Source: Hondaea fermentalgiana (Eukaryota > Sar > Bigyra > Thraustochytrida > Thraustochytriidae). Taken from it: DNA of 41,528 bases. A program made the translations under genes and the position numbers. Under the pieces are notes generated by a model. The model did not search any database and had not been told where the DNA came from. It saw nothing but the letters and a program-made list of their open reading frames with translations. Location: NCBI GenBank assembly GCA_014084085.1, contig NPFB01000008.1, positions 526,888-568,415 of the forward strand, written 5' to 3'. Position 1 is the first letter of the stretch. Each line of letters starts with the position of its first letter. Below are positions 28,061 through 37,765 of the stretch, in pieces.

Positions 28061-31000
28061 CTACTTCTTCTTCCTCCTCGAGGTCGACAAAGAGGAACGC
28101 GTCCGCCGCTCCCGCGCTAAGGCTCGGCTCGCGCGGTCTTGGGCCTGGGCCTGGGCACGAACAGGGCTCGAGGTCCCCGCCGTCGTGCGAGACGTGGGCT
28201 TGCTCTTCTTCGAGGCAGGACTCTTGGCCTTGCTCCTAGCAGCAGGTGCAGCTGCTGCTGGAGCTGGAGACTTGGGCGCAGCAGCACTAGGCTCGCTTCC
28301 CGGATCTGGATTAGAAGCTGCAGGGGCAACCGACGACGGCTTCGACTGGGACGCCTTCGGCTGGGATTGCTTTGGCTGGGGCTGTTGGCTGCGACGACGG
28401 AGCTTTCGTGCTTCATGCCCCGCAGAACTCGGCTCCTCAGATGGAGGGCTCTCAAGATCAGCTTTCGCCACCACTGCTGCCCGTCGCGGACCAGGAGGAC
28501 GACCGCGCTTCCTTTTGACACCAGTCTTGGCGCTGTCACCTGAAGTGGTGTGTTTCTCGCTATCACTTTTTACCTTGCTGCTTTCGCTTTGGTTCTTGCC
28601 GGCTGCGGGCTCGCTCTTGCTCTTGTTGCTCCTGCTCTTCCTATTTCTGCTACCATCGACGTCCGCATTGTCACTTTTACTTGCTGCGTCAATGTTGCTG
28701 CTGCTTTCCGCAGGCGCACTTTGCGCTGACGTGTCCTCTGCAGCCATACCACCTTTGGCAGCTTTCTCGGGAAGCGTCGAAGCGGGGCCCGCTGACGCTG
28801 CAGACTCTGATGGCGCGGCTGCGCCATTCGGACGGCTCGCAATAGCTGCTTCGGACAGATTCGTCGGCGCCGACCTACGCTTAGGTCGCGATGAAATCGC
28901 CGAGTGCCGAGAAGCCCTCACGACCTTTCGTGCCGCAGCACGCTTCAACTGACGCTTTTCAGCAGCGAGCTGTTTCCAACGCCGATGCACCTCGGCACGC
29001 CACGTCTTGAGACGATGCGCCGCAAGAAACCATGGATCTCCTTTCGGAAAATCGGCTTCGTGGCTGTGAATAAGATTGTTGGAGAGTTGCACTCGAAGCT
29101 GCATTTGTGCCTCGGAGAAATCGTCTGGAAGGTGAATCGCACGCGCCCCGTTCTTGCGCAGGTCATTTCCTTCCATACGCAAGAGAAATTCGTCGCTTTC
29201 CACCGACACTGCGGATTCAAGATTACCGTGAATGGTCGAACGCTCCGCGATAAAGAGACCCTGCTCTACCTTGACGCCACTTGCACCATTGTTGCAAATC
29301 TCTGAAGCCACCAGTACGACAGCGCCGTCGTCTTGAACAATGCCGTGCTCCGGGGCACTGCACACGGTACACTGAACCAAGAAAGTGACGCTTGCCGCGC
29401 TCTTTACGCGCACGCCTGCGCCACCTCCATGCATCTGGCTCATCGTGCAGTCCACAAAGAGCACGCGCGACTCCTCCAGGATATGCACACCATCTAATGC
29501 CTTGGGCATCGGCGAGGATGCCGACACATGTGGATTGGCAGCGCGAATGAGAGCCACCCCCTGCACCACAAGTTGGCCATCGACCTGCACACGAAATGCA
29601 GAGCTTCCCGATATCTCGATCGCAGTCTGTTGAGGGTAGCTCCACATCACGTGCTTGTCGAGTTTCCGCAGTGCACCAGCCGCAGGCGATCGGACCCGGA
29701 CAGTTTCGACACAGGCTTTGCTTTCATCGCCTTCGCATGCATGTCGCGCTTCGATGTAATCCTTGTCCGTGCTCTCGACGCCAATGACCTCCACGGCCGG
29801 AGGCTCGAGCGGCTGGCCCTTGACCTCTGCAAGAGACGCAGCAGAAGGCGCTCTTCTGAGCCTGATCACCGTCGGCGAAACAATCGCTTGTGCTTTAGAT
29901 GGGCTCGCTGCAGTCGTCGACGTCAGCGAAACGCCAAGGTCAAGAACATCCGAAGAGGAGGACGAAGAAGACGATGAGGACCTTGCTCGCGAACGAGGGC
30001 TCGTCGATGACGGCGAAGTCTGGTACTTGGCAACGGCTCGCTTGCGCAATCCAGACACCTTGGCATAAAACTGCTCCCCGACAATGCGTACTTGCTTGTC
30101 CAGCAGGAACGAAGAGGCGTCGAGCTCGTGCAGACCCGCACGTAGCACAATGACCTCGCCCGCAGAGGCCAGGGCCAACGCTTCGAGAAGCGATCCCACA
30201 CGCCGCGGGTCTGGGAGCCGTGGGCCCGAGCCAAGACGACTTGCATGGTGTTTGCTCATGACACCGTACGGACTTGCGCCTTCGTCGACTGGATTTACAA
30301 AGTTGTATCGAATGCCCGAATCGAGACGTAACAGGCCCCTTCGAAGGCCAGTCTCGACAAAGCCATCCGTGTATGTCACCTCGTACGTTCCATCGGCAGC
30401 AACATCCGTGACGATGGCAGGGTACCAAATTTCGCCCGACTGGTAAAGCGTCTCCACTTGCGTGCCTACCGTGATCCAGTCAAGGTCGAAGGGAACCTTC
30501 AAATCTGCGAGGTCCGAAACGTTGCTCACCCAAATCGCAAAGCTTGGATGACGGGACGCTTGCAGCCAGCGCTTGCACACGCATCCCGCGATATAGCGCT
30601 CCGCTGGAGACCCGAGGTAGTGCATTACACGCGTAACTACCTCTGGCATGAGCCGTTCCCATCCGTGTCGTTGCGCCTGCCGGAATTCGTGCATGGCATG
30701 CAATATCGCGGGTTGCTCCCAGCTTGTCTCCATGGTCTCGCGATTGTGGTAGTACTTTCGTCCCCAAGCAGTCTTGTATTCAACCCAGTCCTTGCCAGTC
30801 AGGATGCGCATACGCTTTGCATTTGCAATTGCATTCTTGGCCGCATGGTACGATGACACATCGAACTTGCTGCCATCCGTGGCCATAATGAGCTCTTCCT
30901 CCGCGTCGTCTTCCATCTCCTCCTTTTCAGCCTCGAGCTTCTCCACCTCCCACGTCTGTTGTTGTGCCTCCTCCATGGCCTGCATCTGCAAGCGTGCTGT

Positions 31001-34000
31001 CAACGTGTCCACCACGGGAAACCAAAACAGCCTGAACGTGATTGCGAACCGCTCAACCTTTTCGAGTCGCAACTCAATCTCCTTGAGCTGGTCTTGTGTC
31101 ATGGCCGTCTCTGCGCTTTCCGGGTCCGTCTCATTTGAACTATTCTTCGCGTCCTCGTTGTCGAGATCGTCGACACCTTCATCATCATCCACGCCAGAGA
31201 GGCCCTCGTCGTCGTCGTCGTCCTCCATGTTGTTGTTACCGGCTCGTTCGCCGCCGTTGACCTGCTCAGTCGGTTTGGTCGTCCCTTGTGATTTTGATTT
31301 CGATTTCGACGACTTCTTCTTTTTCGTCGTTTTCGAAGCGTCTTCGGCAGGAGTTACCGACGTCGTCGCAGCCGCATCATTTGGTCCTGCCTCATCAAAT
31401 TCGTCCAGGTCATCCTGCGCCTCTTGCCGTGCTCGCGCCGCAGCAGCCTTGTCCAGATCGTCTTCGACCTCGGCCATCGCTCGCTCAATCTCCTCTTGTG
31501 AGCCTCCAGCCGCCAAGGTCCCGCTTGCTGCGGTTGATGACCCATTTTGCACGCCTTCGTCGCCGCCCTCGAGGCCAAGAAGCTCTTTCACCTGCCCACC
31601 CGCAGAAAGAAAGGAGCCTACCGTGAAGTTTCCGTCTTCCACAGACAATTTGTTGAGTTCTCGCTTCTGATTTGCCTTGAGGAGGATGTTCTCCTCAATC
31701 GTATGCTCGCTAATGAGTCTATAAATGTGCACATCGCGCGTTTGCCCGATGCGATGCGCTCGATCCTGTGCCTGCGCATCCATGCTGGGATTCCAGTCAG
31801 AGTCGTAGAAAATTACAGTGTCTGCGCCCGTCAGATTGATACCCAGACCACCGCTTCGTGTACTGAGAATGAATGCAAAAATGCGCGTGTCGCGATTGAA
31901 TTTTTCCATCATGCGCTGCCGCGCATCCACCTTGGTTGCGCCGTCCAATCGAAAGTAAATGTGTCCATGCAAGTTCAGAAAAAGCTCCAAAATGTCAAGC
32001 ATTTTCGTCATCTGCGTGAAAATAAGCACGCGATGCCCCCCTGCCTTGAGCTCGCGTAACTTGGCGGCTAGATACTGAAGCTTGCCGCAGTCATACTGTA
32101 CGAGCATTTTATCCGGGAAGGCTAGTCTCTGGCGAATCGCGGCAGGGTGTAAAATCGCAGCGCTCATGGGCGCCTCTACATCCGGGTTGCTTACGACACG
32201 GATAAGCTCTTCTGCACGGCTCGCATGGTTGCGCGCCTCTTGCAGCGTGTTGAGACTGTCCTGCGACCACGGACCCATGTACCGAATGACAGGCGTCGGT
32301 GCCATGGCTGCCGGTGTTACGAACGTAAAGCGCTCCAGCATTGGCCGCAGACGCGCGGCACGGTCCAGCACGCGAGGCGTAAGTTCGCGCAAGGCCATTG
32401 TCCCGTCCACGTCTGCGCGTCCATGGTATCGAAGCCACTGCGAGCGTAGCCCCGAGCTCGTAATGCCAGGTGCCGGACCCACCGTCACGGCGCGTCGGAG
32501 ATCCTCTCCGTACACTGGCAAGAGTCGCTCAAGATTCGCCATGCGTACGGCAAAACGCTCGGCCCGCATCTGGCGCTCGGCCTCGGCTTTGCTTCGCATA
32601 ATCTGTCGGGCCTTGTCAACGACCGATTGCGCTTCCACAGAAAGGTCCATAGCATCGATGCATTCGTCACCATCTTCGCCGAAGTCCGTCGAGGACAGAA
32701 CTTCGATGAGCGCCTTCTTCGCCGGGCGCAGTTTTGCGAGCTGTTCGACTTGCGATCTACTGTGCAAGAGACCAGAAAACTGGCCCACTTCGCGGCTGGC
32801 CAGGCCCCAAACACCTCCGATGTCCAGCTCCAAGCCGGCAACCGGATCCCGACCACAAAAACATGCCCCGATGTGCTTGCGAATACCAAGGGTACGCGCA
32901 GCAGCAGCTACCTGAAGAGGCTCCATGCCAAAGGGCGAGGCAATGACGCGAGGTTCGAAAATGTCCGGATGGTTACAAACCATACGAAGCTTCATGAGGA
33001 TTGCCATCATGCCCAAGTAGCCTCCGCTCGTCAGGGCTTGTCGCGTGGAGCTTCGGGAGATAAAGTCCTCGTACAAAAAGCGTTGCCGCCGCGACAACGG
33101 GACGCGCACGATGTGCTCGTACTTGCCCGGGAGCTGTGTCGCTACGTCGGCCTTGAGACGACGTAGGAGGAACGGCCGGATCACAGTGTGTAGCCGCTTG
33201 ATCACCTTGGCGTTGTGGCGATCCTGCTCCTGTTGAGCTAGTGCAGCTTGTGCCGCAGACGCCTTGCCGCGGCCCTCCACTACGGCATTTAGCGGGTTCG
33301 AAAACCAGTACTTGAACTCGGTTTGAGAACGGAAGATGTGCGGCATCAAAAAGTGCATGAGCGACCACAGCTCCATGAGCGAGTTTTGCAATGGCGTGCC
33401 TGTAAGCAGGAGGCGGCGTTTCGTGTTAAAAGTCAAGAGAGTCTGCCATCGCTGCGATCGAAAGTTTTTGATGTTGTGCGCCTCATCGAGAATCATGTAG
33501 AACCATTTCCGCCGACGCAATATGTGCGCATCCTGCACGACAAGCTGGTACGAGGTGATGCAGGCATGGAAGGCATTTGGTTGAGTCCACCCGACACGCT
33601 TTGCCTTGCGTTCCTTCACCGTGCCGTAGTAGGTGAGTACCTTGAAAGCTGGGCAGAACTTTTTGAACTCCATTTCCCAGTTTAAAAGGACGCTCGTTGG
33701 CACAATAATGAGGTGCGGACCCCAAATGCCACGTTCGGCGGCCAAGTGCGCCAGCAGCGAGATTGTCTGCACGGTCTTACCGAGGCCCATTTCGTCGGCG
33801 AGAATTCCGTTCAGATGCCGTTCGTACATGGACACCAGCCAATCCAATCCCTGGCGCTGATACTCGCGCAATATTAAATCCTTGTCCATGAGAAAGGGGA
33901 CTTGAAATTTGATCGAGTCTTCTTGGTCATTGTCCTTCCCCACGGGCTCTGACTGTTGGGATGGCGCGTCATGCATTTCTGAGTCGTCCTCATCTGCATT

Positions 34001-36175
34001 GCTGGGCCCGTTGCCTTGCACTTGAGCATTCGATGGTCCGTAGCCATATCGCGCCATCAGCTCGTCGCGGCTCATATTTGCCTCTTCGACGAGATCAGCG
34101 AGCTCACGCTGAGCTTCGTCGTGGTCGAGCTCGCCTTCCTGATCCATTGTTTCCTCGTCATCTTGCTCTTCGACGTACGCGAACTCGACGTCACCGTCCT
34201 CGTCCTCGTCCTCGTCCCCGCCGTCTTTGAGAGCTTTGGCGAGTCGCGAGGATTTGCGAAGGTTTTGCGACGATGCGGAGTCTGCCGCGGCGGCCCCATA
34301 ATACTTTTTGCGTAGCTCTTCCACGGACATTTCGGCTTCGGCTTGCAAGTCATCAAGCTCCTGTTTCGACTCGGCGGCTGTTTGCTCGCCCTCTGCCTCC
34401 AAAGTCTCCTCGTTGTCTTGCTCGTCTTCACCAACGAAATCAACATCGTCATTTTCGTCATCAGCATCAGTCGGTACGCCATATTTTTTGCGCAGCTCTT
34501 CCACAGACATTTCGGCTTCGGCCTGGAGGTCATCAAGCTCCTGTTTCGACTCGGCGGCTGTTTGCTCGCCCTCTGCCTCCAAAGTCTCCTCGTTGTCTTG
34601 CTCGTCTTCACCAACGAAATCAACATCGTCATTTTCGTCATCAGCATCAGTCGGTACGCCATAATTTTTGCGTAGCTCTTCCACGGACATTTCGGCTTCG
34701 GCCTGCAGGTCGTCGAGTTCTTGCTTCGACTCGGCGGCTGTTTGCTCGCCCTCTGCCTCCAAAGTCTCCTCGTTGTCTTGCTCGTCTTCACCAACGAAAT
34801 CATCATCGACTTCCTTTGTCTCGCGATCTTCATCCGTGTCTTGATTTGCGGCTTGCGTTGTGAGCATCACAGACGTCGTCGACGTGGAAGCCACCTGATC
34901 CGAGTAGCCGTACATGCGGAGCAGCTCTTCACGCGACATTTGGCCTTCGCGCCGAAGCGCTGACAATTCCTGAGCGTTGGCTTCAGCACTGCCCTCCCCG
35001 ACTTCGTCGATTGTGCTTTCGTTGTCAAGTGCGTTTTCAGGATCACTCATTTGCCAATCTTCCTCGTCCAAGTCTCCGTCGCCCTCGAGAGAACGTGGTC
35101 GTCCCCGCAAACGTTTGCCACCGCGCTCCCTGGGGCTCTGAGAAGCCCCGTTGCGACGAGGTCTCTTACGCGATCCTTGTGAGCTATACAGCATTGACGC
35201 GAGGGACTCCTGATCGGACCCTTTGCTGTCATCGGACAGTTGCCTATCCAGACGGCGACTCGATCGTCGTTGTCGCCTTGACCGTTGCGTCTCCGTTTGC
35301 TCTGAGCTCGCAGAGCTTCGATCGCTGCGGTCGTCGTCATCGCTGTCATCGCTGTCGTCGTCGCTTTCGTCGCTCGCACTGCTTTGTGCGCCCGGCGTGC
35401 TGGCGCTAATGGCGCTACGTGGTGGGGCAATATACCTTCGCTCATCCTCTTCAGCCTCGCGGCGAAGCTTTGAAGCGAGCATATTGGAATAACGTTCGGT
35501 CTGACTCACGAGAAAATTGAGATGCTTGTCCATGGCGGCCTGCTGTTTTGCGTAAAACTCTGTCTTGTGCTTGTACACGACGATGCGGTCAATCTTGTCC
35601 CAAAAAGTGCGCACCTCTCGAGCTACACGTGCGCAGATCTTGCGCGCCGTCTTGCGCATTACGGCAGAGTTCTGGAGATCTTTGTTGAGCATCTTTTCTC
35701 TCTGACGCAAGGCAGACTTGACGATGATCTTTTGCTGTTTCTGCTTCCAGCCGCGTTCAGACTTGAAATCCTTGGCCATCCACTCCATTTCTTTCAAGAG
35801 GTAGCCCCAATGTGCGGTGTTCATCTTGGCGTCGTCCTGCGCCCTGCCAATACGCGCCGTTGACACGGGCGCAATCTGGTGCAGGCGCTTTTGGACGAGT
35901 GTTTTATGTCGCACAAGCTCGCTCAGTGACATTTTTTGCACGTCCAGGCCCGTGTCGACCTCGACGGTCTCCTGGCCGTTCTCATCCAGGACGTCCTCTT
36001 TCTCGTCTTCGTCCTCGTCTTCGTCCTCGTCTTCGTCCTCGTGCTCCTCATCTCCGCCCTCGTGATTTTCCTCGTCCTCCTGTTGCTCTTCGTCGCGGCC
36101 CGCCTCCTCCTTCACGTCGCTTACCGCGCCGTTCCCGAGCGGGCCGGCGGGCATGACATCGTTTTCTGCCGCCAT
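28061..36175 (-). CDS. SWR1-family SNF2 ATPase extended by WW, F-box-like, Tudor-like and beta-helix domains
   Basis: 2704 aa in one exon; 36175 is the first ATG in frame. Order by residue: acidic N-terminus (25-62); HSA-type helical domain (about 120-235, ending HLNFLVSQTERYSNML as in SWR1/SRCAP); five acidic modules with an MS.EEL...YG motif (about 380-710); SNF2 N-lobe (about 769 on: LREYQRQGLDWL, DEMGLGKT, LDEAHNIKN); long INO80/SWR1-type insert; helicase C-lobe (LIFTQMTKMLDILE at about 1385, DRAHRIGQTR at about 1473). After an acidic/coiled linker come a WW domain (1795-1823, GRKYYHN and SWEQP), an F-box-like helix set (about 1838-1875), a Tudor/Agenet-like strand set (about 1899-1950), right-handed beta-helix repeats (about 1996-2035 and 2176-2380) and a basic tail with an AT-hook (KRKRGRPPG). 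SWR1 ATPases exchange H2A.Z for H2A in nucleosomes. The C-terminal half resembles FBXO11-type proteins and is not part of known SWR1 subunits. Confidence 0.88.
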   Translation of the reverse strand: MAAENDVMPAGPLGNGAVSDVKEEAGRDEEQQEDEENHEGGDEEHEDEDEDEDEDEDEKEDVLDENGQETVEVDTGLDVQKMSLSELVRHKTLVQKRLHQIAPVSTARIGRAQDDAKMNTAHWGYLLKEMEWMAKDFKSERGWKQKQQKIIVKSALRQREKMLNKDLQNSAVMRKTARKICARVAREVRTFWDKIDRIVVYKHKTEFYAKQQAAMDKHLNFLVSQTERYSNMLASKLRREAEEDERRYIAPPRSAISASTPGAQSSASDESDDDSDDSDDDDRSDRSSASSEQTETQRSRRQRRSSRRLDRQLSDDSKGSDQESLASMLYSSQGSRKRPRRNGASQSPRERGGKRLRGRPRSLEGDGDLDEEDWQMSDPENALDNESTIDEVGEGSAEANAQELSALRREGQMSREELLRMYGYSDQVASTSTTSVMLTTQAANQDTDEDRETKEVDDDFVGEDEQDNEETLEAEGEQTAAESKQELDDLQAEAEMSVEELRKNYGVPTDADDENDDVDFVGEDEQDNEETLEAEGEQTAAESKQELDDLQAEAEMSVEELRKKYGVPTDADDENDDVDFVGEDEQDNEETLEAEGEQTAAESKQELDDLQAEAEMSVEELRKKYYGAAAADSASSQNLRKSSRLAKALKDGGDEDEDEDGDVEFAYVEEQDDEETMDQEGELDHDEAQRELADLVEEANMSRDELMARYGYGPSNAQVQGNGPSNADEDDSEMHDAPSQQSEPVGKDNDQEDSIKFQVPFLMDKDLILREYQRQGLDWLVSMYERHLNGILADEMGLGKTVQTISLLAHLAAERGIWGPHLIIVPTSVLLNWEMEFKKFCPAFKVLTYYGTVKERKAKRVGWTQPNAFHACITSYQLVVQDAHILRRRKWFYMILDEAHNIKNFRSQRWQTLLTFNTKRRLLLTGTPLQNSLMELWSLMHFLMPHIFRSQTEFKYWFSNPLNAVVEGRGKASAAQAALAQQEQDRHNAKVIKRLHTVIRPFLLRRLKADVATQLPGKYEHIVRVPLSRRQRFLYEDFISRSSTRQALTSGGYLGMMAILMKLRMVCNHPDIFEPRVIASPFGMEPLQVAAAARTLGIRKHIGACFCGRDPVAGLELDIGGVWGLASREVGQFSGLLHSRSQVEQLAKLRPAKKALIEVLSSTDFGEDGDECIDAMDLSVEAQSVVDKARQIMRSKAEAERQMRAERFAVRMANLERLLPVYGEDLRRAVTVGPAPGITSSGLRSQWLRYHGRADVDGTMALRELTPRVLDRAARLRPMLERFTFVTPAAMAPTPVIRYMGPWSQDSLNTLQEARNHASRAEELIRVVSNPDVEAPMSAAILHPAAIRQRLAFPDKMLVQYDCGKLQYLAAKLRELKAGGHRVLIFTQMTKMLDILELFLNLHGHIYFRLDGATKVDARQRMMEKFNRDTRIFAFILSTRSGGLGINLTGADTVIFYDSDWNPSMDAQAQDRAHRIGQTRDVHIYRLISEHTIEENILLKANQKRELNKLSVEDGNFTVGSFLSAGGQVKELLGLEGGDEGVQNGSSTAASGTLAAGGSQEEIERAMAEVEDDLDKAAAARARQEAQDDLDEFDEAGPNDAAATTSVTPAEDASKTTKKKKSSKSKSKSQGTTKPTEQVNGGERAGNNNMEDDDDDEGLSGVDDDEGVDDLDNEDAKNSSNETDPESAETAMTQDQLKEIELRLEKVERFAITFRLFWFPVVDTLTARLQMQAMEEAQQQTWEVEKLEAEKEEMEDDAEEELIMATDGSKFDVSSYHAAKNAIANAKRMRILTGKDWVEYKTAWGRKYYHNRETMETSWEQPAILHAMHEFRQAQRHGWERLMPEVVTRVMHYLGSPAERYIAGCVCKRWLQASRHPSFAIWVSNVSDLADLKVPFDLDWITVGTQVETLYQSGEIWYPAIVTDVAADGTYEVTYTDGFVETGLRRGLLRLDSGIRYNFVNPVDEGASPYGVMSKHHASRLGSGPRLPDPRRVGSLLEALALASAGEVIVLRAGLHELDASSFLLDKQVRIVGEQFYAKVSGLRKRAVAKYQTSPSSTSPRSRARSSSSSSSSSSDVLDLGVSLTSTTAASPSKAQAIVSPTVIRLRRAPSAASLAEVKGQPLEPPAVEVIGVESTDKDYIEARHACEGDESKACVETVRVRSPAAGALRKLDKHVMWSYPQQTAIEISGSSAFRVQVDGQLVVQGVALIRAANPHVSASSPMPKALDGVHILEESRVLFVDCTMSQMHGGGAGVRVKSAASVTFLVQCTVCSAPEHGIVQDDGAVVLVASEICNNGASGVKVEQGLFIAERSTIHGNLESAVSVESDEFLLRMEGNDLRKNGARAIHLPDDFSEAQMQLRVQLSNNLIHSHEADFPKGDPWFLAAHRLKTWRAEVHRRWKQLAAEKRQLKRAAARKVVRASRHSAISSRPKRRSAPTNLSEAAIASRPNGAAAPSESAASAGPASTLPEKAAKGGMAAEDTSAQSAPAESSSNIDAASKSDNADVDGSRNRKSRSNKSKSEPAAGKNQSESSKVKSDSEKHTTSGDSAKTGVKRKRGRPPGPRRAAVVAKADLESPPSEEPSSAGHEARKLRRRSQQPQPKQSQPKASQSKPSSVAPAASNPDPGSEPSAAAPKSPAPAAAAPAARSKAKSPASKKSKPTSRTTAGTSSPVRAQAQAQDRASRALARERRTRSSLSTSRRKKK
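34050..35040 (-). repeat. Five-fold acidic module repeat in the SWR1-like gene (180-bp core)
   Basis: Three nearly identical 180-bp units lie at about 34311-34803, with the marker cgtagctctt/cgcagctctt at 34311, 34491 and 34671. More diverged modules flank them at about 34050-34165 and 34905-35035. Each encodes an acidic stretch followed by L..L..E..MS.EEL...Y. The near identity of the three central units indicates recent expansion. Confidence 0.9.
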
Positions 36176-36841
36176 GGCTGCCCGACCGCCAGCCCGCGGC
36201 GCCGAGGCGAAAGGAAAGGGGGACACCCGGACTCGCCCTGGGCCCCCGCGCCGCGCCCGCGGCCTCCCTGTGCCCCGCGGCCTCGAAGGCGCGCCCGCGC
36301 AGCCGCCTCGTGCGCGGCAGCCGCCAGCTCGCGGCGCTTCGATGGTTTGTTTGATTTTTGCATTTCGGGTTGCGGCCCCTTTTTTTGCTCTTCTTTTTTT
36401 TTTGCTTTTTTTTTGTTTTCGGTCTTTCGCTTCGCTTGGTGCCGCCCGGGCCTCCTCCTCCCTTCGTTCAGAGCTTATCGCTGCAAACTGCAACCTGGAG
36501 AATTGTCAAGCTATGAGCGAAAGAAGATCCCCAAAGACTCCCCGGTTCTTCTTCTGTCGCCGATACCTTCTCAGGCTAGGACGAAGTCGATACCACCCAT
36601 CGTCATCGAGCAGACAGCAGCACGACTGCGTTTTTCCCGGTGAGAACTTCGGCGCGGGGCAGCGCCGAAGTTCCTTCACTCGCGAGATCTTGTTGTTTAT
36701 CGAAGATTGATCAACGATCGCAACGATCGATAGCACTGCGATCGATCGCGGGGAGCAAAGCGACTTTGACGAGGGCGAGGAGCACAGCGCAGACGTGCAG
36801 GAAAGGGTCGAGGAGGAGGGCCATGCGCGGCGGCACTGGGC
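36176..36841. promoter_or_regulatory. Shared divergent promoter region of the SWR1-like and REV7-like genes
   Basis: 666 bases separate the two start codons, which point away from each other. The stretch contains a long T-rich run near 36380-36417 and cgatcg-type palindromic motifs at about 36715-36752. No TATA box is evident. Bidirectional promoter function is inferred from layout. Confidence 0.5.
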
Positions 36842-37765
36842 ATGGCGTCTGCTGCGGCGGATGTGGGCGAGTTCCTGGCGCTCGCGGTGCACGCGGTGCT
36901 TTGGCGCAAGAGGGTCTACCCGCGTGAGACCTTTCGCCGCACGGTGCGCTGGGGCGCCACGGTGTGGCAGAGCATGCACGCGGGGCTCTGCGCGTACGTT
37001 GACAAGCACGTCCGCGACGCAGAGGCCTGGCTGCTCAAGGGCCAACTGAGCGAAATTCAAATTGTCCTGCGCGACCCCAGTGACGCCGTGCCTGCGGAGC
37101 GCATTCGCCTCAAGTTCCAGACGAGCGCAGCTGCGAATGGCGCAGTGCTTACTGCAGACGCGTGTCGATGCTTTTTCGAAAAGGTCCTTTGTAAGGACCT
37201 TGGATCTCCGCCAGTCGCAGAAGGGCGCACATTCTCGCTTCTGCTCGTTTGTCATGAAGTCGACCCGACTGCATACCACGCTTCGTGGATACGCGAGGTG
37301 CCTGGCGCACTCCAAGCTCCGCCTTCACGCGTACAAGTAATCGAGCCTATTTTGACTGTCCCAGTGACCTCGGGCATCGAGCTTGAAGCATTTGTACAGA
37401 GTTATCACGAGGCGAAACCCCAAATCCCTGAAAAGTCTACTCGCGACGCCGAGCCCCTTGCAAAGGAGCAAATCAATCCTCGCGCTTTACAAGAAAGTGA
37501 GGTATTAGAGCAGGAGGAGGATTCACAGGAGAGATCATCAACAAATCACGACGCAGATGCAAAGCAGAACAACCATCGGCAGCAAGAGACTGACGAAGCG
37601 TTTGATGAGGATGCGGACCAGGACAACGGAGCATTAGGAACTCAAGTCAGCGCATCCAAGGAGGACTGGATAGCGCCGCCTTCATCTTCATCGGAAGATG
37701 CCTTTGGTGCGCAAACACATCAGCTTGCAGCAGAAAATGAATTCGATTACAGTCCTTTAGAATAA
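36842..37765 (+). CDS. REV7/MAD2L2-like HORMA-domain protein with acidic tail
   Basis: 307 aa, ATG at 36842 (GGCATGGCG). Residues about 5-195 match the HORMA fold of REV7: DVGEFLALAVHAVLWRKRVYP at the N-terminus, QSMHAGLCAYV, LLKGQLSEIQIVL, FSLLLVCHEVD, and a C-terminal seatbelt-like segment with VIEPILTVPVTSG. REV7 binds REV3 in DNA polymerase zeta and, in animals, Shieldin, and also chromatin and cell-cycle partners. By family the role here is translesion synthesis and repair. Residues about 200-307 are an acidic, Gln/Ser-rich disordered tail (DEDADQDNG) that ordinary REV7, at about 210 aa, lacks. MAD2 or HORMAD is less likely because the start and the YP motif fit REV7 better. An AATAAA lies about 47 bases after the stop. 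Confidence 0.82.
   Translation: MASAAADVGEFLALAVHAVLWRKRVYPRETFRRTVRWGATVWQSMHAGLCAYVDKHVRDAEAWLLKGQLSEIQIVLRDPSDAVPAERIRLKFQTSAAANGAVLTADACRCFFEKVLCKDLGSPPVAEGRTFSLLLVCHEVDPTAYHASWIREVPGALQAPPSRVQVIEPILTVPVTSGIELEAFVQSYHEAKPQIPEKSTRDAEPLAKEQINPRALQESEVLEQEEDSQERSSTNHDADAKQNNHRQQETDEAFDEDADQDNGALGTQVSASKEDWIAPPSSSSEDAFGAQTHQLAAENEFDYSPLE

Noticed and set aside
34308..34803. CRISPR-like or mobile-element origin of the 180-bp repeats
   Set aside because: The units are coding, in frame, contiguous without spacers and lie inside a eukaryotic gene.
36176..36493. N-terminal extension of the SWR1-like protein to 36493
   Set aside because: The frame is open but has no ATG before 36175 and reads as low-complexity Arg/Gly/Ala; it is probably promoter and leader.
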